Source of the DNA: Akkermansia muciniphila
GTDB taxonomy: Bacteria; Verrucomicrobiota; Kiritimatiellia; RFP12; JAAYNR01
Direction of reading: 5' to 3'
Length of the DNA: 64,000 nucleotides
Assembly (NCBI GenBank): GCA_945870025.1
Contig: CAMBQN010000001.1
Span: forward strand, 62,001 to 126,000
Positions 58,105 through 64,000 of the stretch are shown one piece after another (the stretch's first letter is position 1; each line of letters starts with the position of its first letter). Under the pieces are notes generated by a model that saw only the letters and a program-made list of their open reading frames with translations, made no database searches and had not been told where the DNA came from. The position numbers and the translations under genes were made by a program.

Positions 58105-58260
58105 GGGTGTGTGTGAGTAAGTGTGTGTGTGGGTGGATTTGTGGGTGTGTAATCAACGTATTGGCCAGGACCTTCCCCTGGTCTCCAGTGGCCTGCGGCG
58201 CGGCAGGACGCCGCCGCCCTCGTGCTTCGCGGACCCACACTCACCCATCCACACACCCGG
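58105..58260. repeat. GT-rich/CA-rich inverted arms around a GC-rich spacer
   Basis: 58105-58150 is a run of GTGTGT/GGGTGT motifs, and 58233-58260 is the inverted CCCACACTCACCCATCC-type counterpart, with about 80 bp between. This is the loosest member of the window's short-motif palindromes. It lies in the spacer between dnaG and the PTS-like gene; no gene is seen there. Confidence 0.55.
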
Positions 58261-58315
58261 ATGAAGAGCCCGATCCACCCCCCCCTGTCGCCAACCGACT
58301 ACGCGCACCCCGATT

Positions 58316-60358
58316 TTACCCGGCGAGACGGGTCTGTTCCTCGCGGATGACCGGTTCGCGCAATTCCCAGGAGGTGACAGATTTCTTGAGATACAGGGAT
58401 GAGAGGCGTTCGGCCTCGATCGTGGCCTGCTGAAGGACTTTGATGTGCCGGGTCAGGATGAGGCGGCGCAAGCGGCTGGCCTCATCGGGTGGGTCGTCGC
58501 CGATGGCGGTCCGTTCGGCGCGAAGGGCGTCGATCCAGAGGCGGGCGACGACGTCCCGCGCGGCGTCAATCGGGGAAAGCTCATCGGAATGGTTGACCCG
58601 CGGACGGCGAAGGATCACCGGATCGAGGAAGGCTTTCAGGGCGGGGTCGGCGGCGGCGTAGAGGTCGGCCAGGACGTCGGCGCCGGTGTTGGCGGCCGCA
58701 CGCCAGGCGCAAAAGACGGTGTGCGCATGCGGATGCCGAACCAAGGCCTCGGGGAGATAGGAGCGGAGCAGGTCGGCCACGGCAAGGTCGTCCTCATGAT
58801 GAAACAGCAGCTCGGCGAGGGCGAGATCGGCGGGGGTGGCCGATTCCGGCGCGGCCTCCGCCGGCGTGCCGGGTATGGCGGTGGGGTCCGAGGTCTCTTC
58901 GCCAGAGGTCTCTTCGCCGGAAAAGGCGTCGCGCGGCGGCGGCTCTCCGTCGGAACCGGACCGTGGCGCAGGGGCCTGCCGGGGCGCCGGGGCTGAACCG
59001 GGCTTGCCATAGGCGGCGGCGCGGGCGGCGGCCTCGGCCTGCCGGGCGCGGAGGGCTTCGAGGTCCTCGGTGAGCGCCGATTCGGGGAGACGAAGGCGGG
59101 CGGCGGCCTCCTGCAGGAGGTGGGAGCGGAGGACGGCATTTGAGCAGGAGGCGAGGGTTTCGAGGACGGCGCGGCAGACGCGGTTCACGGCGTCCACGTC
59201 GTCGGGCCGTTCCTCGCCCTCCCGCATGGCGCGGATCTGGAAAGCGGTGAGCGACTCGGCGGCGTCGATCAATGCGTGTGCGGCGTCGGCGCCGCGATCC
59301 CGGATGAGCGAGTCGGGGTCCTCTCCGGGCGGCAGGACGGCGACACGGACCGGGATGCCCGCTTCGAGGAAGAGGGCGCCGGTGCGGATGGCGGCCTTGC
59401 GGCCGGCGGCGTCGCCGTCAAAGAAGAGGACGGCCGAATCGGCGTGATGCTTGAGCAGGTCGACGTGGTCGCGGGTGAAGGCCGTCCCCTGCGACGCGAC
59501 CGCAGTGGTGAGGCCGGCGGCGTGGCAGCGGATGACGTCGATCTGTCCTTCGCAGATCACGGCCTCGCGGCGGGGGTGCTTGACGATCGCGCCGCGCGCC
59601 TTGTCGAGAGCATAGAGGATCTTGCCCTTGCGAAAAATAGGTGTCTCGGGGGAATTGACATACTTCGCCGGATGGGCCTTGGGATCGAGGATGCGGCCGC
59701 TGAAGGCCACGATGCGGCCCTGGGTGTCGGCGATGGGGAACATCAGACGGCCGCGGAAGCGGTCGTAGTAGTCCTCCGGTCTGGAGGGGTCGTTAGGCGG
59801 CGTGAGCACGCCGGCGGCGACGAGCTGCTCGGCGGTGAAATTCCGTTTTGCCGCCCAAGCGAGCGTGGCGCCGCGATCCAGCGGCGCGTAGCCGATGCCA
59901 AACCGAGCGACCGTTTCGGCCGCGAGTTTGCGCGACTCCAGATAGGCGCGCGCGCCGGCTGCACCGCTGGTTTGCGCGAGGCAGCGCTGGTAAAATGCGG
60001 CCAGTTCGAGGTGAATAGCGTAGAGCTGATTGCGCTGCTCAGACTCATAATCGGTGGAGGTGTCGATGACGACGCCGGTTTTGTCGGCGAGTGAGCGAAC
60101 GGCATCCATGAACGAGAGACCATCCTGCTTCATCAGAAAAGTGAAGACGTCGCCATGTTCGCCGCAGCCGAAGCAATGGTAGAACTGCTTGGCCGGATTG
60201 ACGTGGAACGACGGGGTCTTTTCGTGATGAAATGGGCAGCACCCCTTGAAACTTGTGCCCGCGCGTTTGAGCGCGACGCCGCGGGCGGCGACCAGCTCCA
60301 CGATATCGGCGCGGGCGCGGATCTCCTCGATGGCGCGGTCTGTGACACGTGATCCCAT
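58316..60358 (-). CDS. dnaG: DNA primase DnaG
   Basis: Makes RNA primers for replication. The 680-residue product has the N-terminal zinc-binding domain (CCPFHHEKTPSFHVNPAKQFYHCFGCGEHGD), the RNA-polymerase domain (FRGRLMFPIADTQGRIVAFSGRILDP) and the TOPRIM core (VICEGQIDVIRCHAAG; ADSAVLFFDGDAAGRKAA), with EGQID where EGYMD is more usual. A low-complexity Pro/Ala/Glu linker holding a doubled SGEETS precedes the helicase-binding C-terminal region. The ATG shares one base with the cvpA stop (TGATG), so they are coupled. Confidence 0.93.
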   Translation of the reverse strand: MGSRVTDRAIEEIRARADIVELVAARGVALKRAGTSFKGCCPFHHEKTPSFHVNPAKQFYHCFGCGEHGDVFTFLMKQDGLSFMDAVRSLADKTGVVIDTSTDYESEQRNQLYAIHLELAAFYQRCLAQTSGAAGARAYLESRKLAAETVARFGIGYAPLDRGATLAWAAKRNFTAEQLVAAGVLTPPNDPSRPEDYYDRFRGRLMFPIADTQGRIVAFSGRILDPKAHPAKYVNSPETPIFRKGKILYALDKARGAIVKHPRREAVICEGQIDVIRCHAAGLTTAVASQGTAFTRDHVDLLKHHADSAVLFFDGDAAGRKAAIRTGALFLEAGIPVRVAVLPPGEDPDSLIRDRGADAAHALIDAAESLTAFQIRAMREGEERPDDVDAVNRVCRAVLETLASCSNAVLRSHLLQEAAARLRLPESALTEDLEALRARQAEAAARAAAYGKPGSAPAPRQAPAPRSGSDGEPPPRDAFSGEETSGEETSDPTAIPGTPAEAAPESATPADLALAELLFHHEDDLAVADLLRSYLPEALVRHPHAHTVFCAWRAAANTGADVLADLYAAADPALKAFLDPVILRRPRVNHSDELSPIDAARDVVARLWIDALRAERTAIGDDPPDEASRLRRLILTRHIKVLQQATIEAERLSSLYLKKSVTSWELREPVIREEQTRLAG

Positions 60359-60852
60359 CACTGTATACCCATGTGGGCGCGTAGCCAGGGGCATACCTGT
60401 TGGCCGACGCGGGATTGTTCGGTAAACAGCCGTTGCACCGGTGTGAGCGGGATGAGCATCGCCAAGGAAAACACAATCGCAAGAATGACGGCGGTGTAAA
60501 CGGCGCCTGCGGCGAGGCCCAGAACGGCGTTGGCGGGCTGGAAGATCAACACCTCAAACATGGAGGTGAAGGCGTAGCGCATGGCGATTCCGCCGATAAA
60601 CCCCGCGAGGAGGGTCAACGTGAGGGACGTGAGGGCGAGCGCGGCGCAAGACGGTATACCCGTGAGCGCGGAAAGCGTTTTCTGGATAAGGGGATAGAGC
60701 GCCACGCCAGTCACTGCGCCGCCGACAAAGCTCAAGACGCGGGCCAGTTCGTCGGAGACGCCCCGGACCAGTCCCCGGACCAGAAAGAAAAGCAGGACCA
60801 TGACTGCCAGAACATCAACGAAGATGCCAAACGTAAGCGGGGCGTCAGGCAT
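60358..60852 (-). CDS. CvpA-family membrane protein
   Basis: A 164-residue protein with four hydrophobic helices in the CvpA pattern (FGIFVDVLAVMVLLFFLVRGLVRGVSDELARVLSFVGGAVTG). CvpA relatives are needed for colicin V export and envelope-stress resistance in other bacteria. I chose the ATG at 60852, with AAAGGAT upstream. It lies between the TPR lipoprotein and dnaG on the same strand. Confidence 0.82.
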   Translation of the reverse strand: MPDAPLTFGIFVDVLAVMVLLFFLVRGLVRGVSDELARVLSFVGGAVTGVALYPLIQKTLSALTGIPSCAALALTSLTLTLLAGFIGGIAMRYAFTSMFEVLIFQPANAVLGLAAGAVYTAVILAIVFSLAMLIPLTPVQRLFTEQSRVGQQVCPWLRAHMGIQ

Positions 60853-60865
60853 GGGGTTAATCCTT

Positions 60866-62020
60866 TCAGGTTCCGCGATCGGCGGGAAGCGTTGCGATCC
60901 AGACCTCATAGCGTTTGCGCTGTTCGCTGGCAGGGGCGGTCTGCAGGTAAAATTCGCCATAGGCGCGGGCGCCGTTCGGATTCTCCTCGGCGCTGCGCAG
61001 CGTGGCCAGAAGGGCGAAGAACCCGTAGCGGTCGGGCCATTTCGCGGCCGCCTGATTCAAGAGGCGGCCCGCTTCGGGCAGATCCTTCAGTTCGAGGGCG
61101 GCGAGGGCGCCCTGATAAAAAGCGTCGGCTAATCCGGGGTTCAAGACCGTCGCCTGCCGGAAGGCATCGAGCGCCTGCCGGTATTCACCCCGGCCCAGGA
61201 AGACCTGCCCCAGGCCTTGCGCAGCGGCTGCGCACTGGGGATCGGCGGCGAGGGCATCGCGATAGGCTTTCTCAGCCCGCGGCCAGGCACGGGAAGCAAC
61301 CGCGCGGTCGCCCTCTTTGACCCGTACGGCCGCCGTATCGGCATCGCGGTGCTCGGCGGGTGGGGGCGTCCGTGTGTTTTTCTGCGTCAGCCGCAACGCT
61401 TCGAGCGTCTTGGACGCCTCCGCTTTCAAGGGGTCGCTGCTGTTAGCCATGCGCAGGAACAGTTCGAGTTCGTCGGCAGCCTCGGCGGTCAGACGGAAGT
61501 GATCCCGGTAGAGCCGGGCGAGGTTGTAGTGTGCCGGGGCGTATTTCCAGTCGGCCTTGACGGCCTGGAGCAGGCGGACGCGGGCGAGGTCGTAGCGTGT
61601 GGCACCGCGCTCCACGTTCGAGAGGGCGGTGAGATAACGTGCGCGGGCCTGGGGCGTGGCGGCGAGCAGTTCGGTGAAGATGACGCGGGCTTTGGCCCAC
61701 TCGCCGCGGTGTAGCGAGATCTGGGCCAGCAGCTCGCGCGCACTCAGGTTTCCTGGCTCGAGGGTCAGAACCTGCTTCAGCGCGGCCTCGGCGGGGACAA
61801 AGCTGCCGAGTAGAAAATGGGCGGTCGCGAGGTTGTAGTGCAGGGTTGCGTCATTCGGCAGTCGGCGCGCCGCGCGATTGAAGTGTCGCACGGCCGCTTC
61901 GTAATTGTGATCTTTCAACGCCGCTTCGCCGTCGCGCACTGCACGGCGCGGCGAAAACGCGCCGCAACCGGCTGCGCCGAGAGAAAAAAGCAGGCAAAAA
62001 ATAAGGCAGGTGCGTTTCAT
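60866..62020 (-). CDS. TPR-repeat lipoprotein
   Basis: A 384-residue lipoprotein with signal and lipobox (LIFCLLFSLGAAGC, Cys 19) followed by at least seven TPR-like repeats (ALKDHNYEAAVRHFNRAARRLPNDATLHYNLATAHFLLG; PAEAALKQVLTLEPGNLSARELLAQ; AEKAYRDALAADPQCAAAAQGLGQVFLGRGEYRQALDAFRQA). An AGGATGG site precedes the ATG at 62020. It starts the operon TPR lipoprotein-cvpA-dnaG and is divergent from the LysM gene. Confidence 0.82.
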   Translation of the reverse strand: MKRTCLIFCLLFSLGAAGCGAFSPRRAVRDGEAALKDHNYEAAVRHFNRAARRLPNDATLHYNLATAHFLLGSFVPAEAALKQVLTLEPGNLSARELLAQISLHRGEWAKARVIFTELLAATPQARARYLTALSNVERGATRYDLARVRLLQAVKADWKYAPAHYNLARLYRDHFRLTAEAADELELFLRMANSSDPLKAEASKTLEALRLTQKNTRTPPPAEHRDADTAAVRVKEGDRAVASRAWPRAEKAYRDALAADPQCAAAAQGLGQVFLGRGEYRQALDAFRQATVLNPGLADAFYQGALAALELKDLPEAGRLLNQAAAKWPDRYGFFALLATLRSAEENPNGARAYGEFYLQTAPASEQRKRYEVWIATLPADRGT

Positions 62021-62171
62021 GGTGTTCCATCCTATTCGTACGTGTACGTCAGTAAAACGGGTTGCCGCACAGTATACGACAAATCGGCTGCAGGATGAAA
62101 GCCTGTTTCGTAATGGGGTCAGTTTTCGTTCTTGCCCATTGGCCAACAAAAGCGGTAAACTCACCGGCACT

Positions 62172-62882
62172 ATGAAGTCGTCATTTCGTGATTGCAAGGC
62201 GCTTGCCAACCCCGTTCCTACACCCGGTATCCGGATGCAGGCTGAACACGTTTTTTCTGAATTCCGAACCTTGAACCCTCCGCGTGCCCAAACCAAAGGT
62301 TTGGCAGGTGCCTCGTGGTGCCGCTGTTTGGCCGCGGTCACCCTCGTCCTGGGCGCAACCGGGTGCCAGTCGATGTTGGAGGGGACGCCGTTCGCGCCGA
62401 AACCCAACACCGACGAGGCGCGCCTGGCGTATGCGCTGCAGCAGGCTGAACGCGACGTGACCCGTCTCAAGGCCCGCGTCGATGCCTTTGAGCAGAACTC
62501 CGAGCGGCTGGAGGGCCGCATCATCGATTCGGAGCGCCAGACGCGGGATATCCTCAAGCTGCGAGACGAGTTGCAGCAGATCCGGAACGACCGCGCCAAG
62601 CTGCGGGATGAGATTTCGCAAAGCATGAGCGTGACCATCAAACGCATGATGGACGAACAGCAGTCCCAGACCCTCGCGCAGGTGCAAAAAGCGCTCGCGT
62701 CCTCCCGTCCCGCCGCGCCGACCAAGCAGACGGGTTACAATCATACGGTCGAAGCGGGCCAGACGCTGTCGCTGATCGCGCGGGAGTATAAGACGACGGT
62801 TGACGTGGTCATGAAGGCGAACAATCTCACCAATGCAAATCAGCTCCGTGTCGGCATGGTCTTGTTCATCCCCGAAAAATAG
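62172..62882 (+). CDS. LysM-domain lipoprotein with coiled coil
   Basis: A peptidoglycan-binding lipoprotein. A hydrophobic signal with lipobox (CLAAVTLVLGATGC) is followed by a coiled coil (LAYALQQAERDVTRLKARVDAFEQNSERLEGR) and a C-terminal LysM domain (YNHTVEAGQTLSLIAREYKTTVDVVMKANNLTNANQLRVGMVLFIPEK). The start is uncertain. The ATG at 62172 puts about 45 residues before the signal, part of them encoded by the 42-nt hairpin repeat at 62273-62314. A TTG at 62301, right after the hairpin, would give a normal signal length. Confidence 0.75.
   Translation: MKSSFRDCKALANPVPTPGIRMQAEHVFSEFRTLNPPRAQTKGLAGASWCRCLAAVTLVLGATGCQSMLEGTPFAPKPNTDEARLAYALQQAERDVTRLKARVDAFEQNSERLEGRIIDSERQTRDILKLRDELQQIRNDRAKLRDEISQSMSVTIKRMMDEQQSQTLAQVQKALASSRPAAPTKQTGYNHTVEAGQTLSLIAREYKTTVDVVMKANNLTNANQLRVGMVLFIPEK
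62273..62314 (+). repeat. 42-nt dispersed hairpin repeat, copy 2
   Basis: Matches 39339-39380 at 34 of 42 positions with the same CCAAACC/GGTTTGG stem and closing GTGCCTC. It lies at the 5' end of the LysM frame, where it may form a leader hairpin or have disrupted the original start. Confidence 0.7.
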
Positions 62883-62915
62883 CCCGGCACGGGTCGCGTT
62901 GCAGAAAGGCTTCTG

Positions 62916-64000
62916 ATGACTTCGGGCGATGCAGTCCTGTCCCTCCTGCTGCGGCGGACCGGTTTGGTCAGCGACGCGCAGGTCGCCGCCGCGCTGGCCG
63001 CCGACCGTTCCGACGGCGCAGGCATCGTGGATGTTCTGGTGAAGAGCGGCGCGGTGCGCGAAGATGCGTTTCTGCAAAAGATCGCGCCGATGCTCGGCCT
63101 CTCCTACACCGAGATGGCGGTGATCGAACCCGACGCCGAGGCGCTGAAGCTGCTGCCGGCGCGCGCGGTCTATCAATACGCCGTGATGCCGCTGAAGCTG
63201 GAGGGCGGCGTCCTCACCGTCGCCATTTCCGATCCCTTCAACGCGGGCGTGTCGGACGGCCTGCGCCTCGCCGCCGGCCGGCCGGTCCGCTTGACGCTGG
63301 CACCGCGCGAGGAGATCCGTAAGGCCAACCGCAAGTATTACGGCGTCGGCGCCGAAGCGGTCGAGAAGATGATTGAGGACGGCCGCTACGAGGTGGATGC
63401 GGGAACGGCCTCCATTTCCAAGATCGACGTCAACGAGATGGGGCAGGAGGCCTCGATCGTCCGCTTCGTCAACCAGATCATCGCCGAGGCCGACCGCCAG
63501 GGCGCCACGGACATTCACGTCGAGCCGATGGAGTCTGAGCTGCGCATCCGCTACCGGATTGACGGCATTCTTCACCGCGTCGATGTGCCGCCACAGCTCA
63601 ACCGCCTGAAATCGGCGGTCATTTCACGGCTCAAGGTGATGGCCAACATGGACATCGCCGAGAAGCGGATGCCCATGGACGGCCGTATCGGCATCCGGCT
63701 CAACGGCGAGGATATCGATATCCGCGTCTCGACCATGCCGACGATCTACGGCGAGAGTGTCAGTCTGCGTCTGCTGCAAAAGAGTGGCAGTTTCGTGAAG
63801 CTGGCCGATTTGGGGCTGAATCCGCACGACCGCCACGCCGTCGAGAAGATCATCAACCGGCCCAACGGCATCTTTCTCGTCACCGGGCCGACCGGCTCAG
63901 GTAAGACCACGTCGCTGTATTCGTTCCTGCACGAGATCAACTCGGTGGACGTGCGCATCCTCACCGCCGAAGACCCGATTGAATACGAGATGGCGGGCAT
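62916..64000 (+). CDS. Type II secretion/type IV pilus assembly ATPase (GspE/PilB), 5' part
   Basis: The frame runs open from ATG 62916 (AAAGG upstream) off the window end: 361 codons. The N-terminal GspE_N/MshEN domain (GDAVLSLLLRRTGLVSDAQVAAAL...) is followed by the ATPase core: VRFVNQIIAEADRQGATDIHVEP, RIRYRIDGILH, AEKRMPMDGRI, STMPTIYGESVSLRLL, Walker A TGPTGSGKTTSLY and the Asp box LTAEDPIEYE. Whether it serves a T2SS or pili cannot be told without the downstream genes. It lies 33 bp after the LysM gene. Confidence 0.93.
   Translation, partial: MTSGDAVLSLLLRRTGLVSDAQVAAALAADRSDGAGIVDVLVKSGAVREDAFLQKIAPMLGLSYTEMAVIEPDAEALKLLPARAVYQYAVMPLKLEGGVLTVAISDPFNAGVSDGLRLAAGRPVRLTLAPREEIRKANRKYYGVGAEAVEKMIEDGRYEVDAGTASISKIDVNEMGQEASIVRFVNQIIAEADRQGATDIHVEPMESELRIRYRIDGILHRVDVPPQLNRLKSAVISRLKVMANMDIAEKRMPMDGRIGIRLNGEDIDIRVSTMPTIYGESVSLRLLQKSGSFVKLADLGLNPHDRHAVEKIINRPNGIFLVTGPTGSGKTTSLYSFLHEINSVDVRILTAEDPIEYEMAG

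Noticed and set aside
58050-58256. A longer N-terminus for the PTS-like protein (TPTNPPTHTLTHTHP...)
   Set aside because: It is a translation of the CA/GT repeat arms. The HTH domain begins right after the ATG at 58049.
62181-63575. A 464-codon minus-strand open frame
   Set aside because: It is antisense to the GspE/PilB and LysM genes, a GC-rich codon-position artefact. The plus-strand frame carries Walker A and other ATPase motifs and runs off the window end.

Overview
This is a gene-dense, GC-rich bacterial chromosome segment with short intergenic gaps and many start/stop overlaps. It has the complete 5' part of a dcw cluster (mraZ-rsmH-ftsL-like-ftsI-murE-murF), an arabinose-5-phosphate isomerase implying a KDO-type outer membrane, several lipoproteins, and a type II secretion/type IV pilus ATPase. 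The Ser/Thr kinases carry the zinc-ribbon leader (CPxC) common in the PVC superphylum and sit with an ECF-like sigma factor. DUF2339/DUF3999 and a Cys-less PurF homologue are also present. Together these suggest a Gram-negative PVC bacterium, plausibly Kiritimatiellota/Verrucomicrobiota. No rRNA is present, so the placement is an inference.

Layout. 1-9.7 kb: housekeeping genes (mazG, DUF1232, an AEC transporter, tRNA-Val, an AsmA-like protein, miaB, a kinase, uup). 9.8-13.8 kb: a sugar-acid operon (PfkB kinase, 6-phosphogluconate dehydrogenase, LarA-family protein) behind a promoter and an attenuator-like hairpin. 13.8-21.5 kb: a defence island with a four-gene Wadjet (JetABCD) condensin-type anti-plasmid system. 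It is bounded on both sides by copies of the larA 3' end and by full or broken copies of a DUF2752 gene. The left margin also holds a truncated AbrB-type antitoxin and a roughly 400-bp MITE-like element with 26-bp terminal inverted repeats, a 9-bp target duplication and an internal 3 x 90-bp tandem array.

21.5-27.6 kb (mostly minus): a zinc-ribbon/DUF2752/TM2 membrane cluster, a SurA-like lipoprotein, recO, tRNA-Met, trpF, trpC, accA and accD. 27.7-38.5 kb: a PurF homologue lacking the catalytic Cys, an M24 peptidase whose 5' end is a duplicated copy of the purF 5' end, kdsD, mutS, a rhomboid, an alkaline-phosphatase-superfamily protein, a flavoprotein and a CorA-like transporter. 38.8-46.3 kb: an HU protein and the division/murein cluster. 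46-52 kb (minus): two secreted or TPR proteins and an ECF sigma factor, membrane protein and Ser/Thr kinase module in which the kinase is frameshifted. 52.3-57.3 kb: DUF2339, DUF3999 and a TPR protein. 57.3-64 kb: a PTS-IIA-like regulator, dnaG, cvpA, a TPR lipoprotein, a LysM lipoprotein and a GspE/PilB ATPase cut by the window end.

A second layer runs through the spacers: long imperfect palindromes built from short (about 6-nt) tandem motifs, each locus with its own motif. There are also a 42-nt hairpin repeat, a 24-bp perfect palindrome (one copy inside a coding sequence) and target-duplication-like direct repeats. This palindrome family and the margins of the Wadjet island are the most unusual parts of the window. 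The Wadjet system itself is a known defence family; its genomic packaging here is the less expected part.
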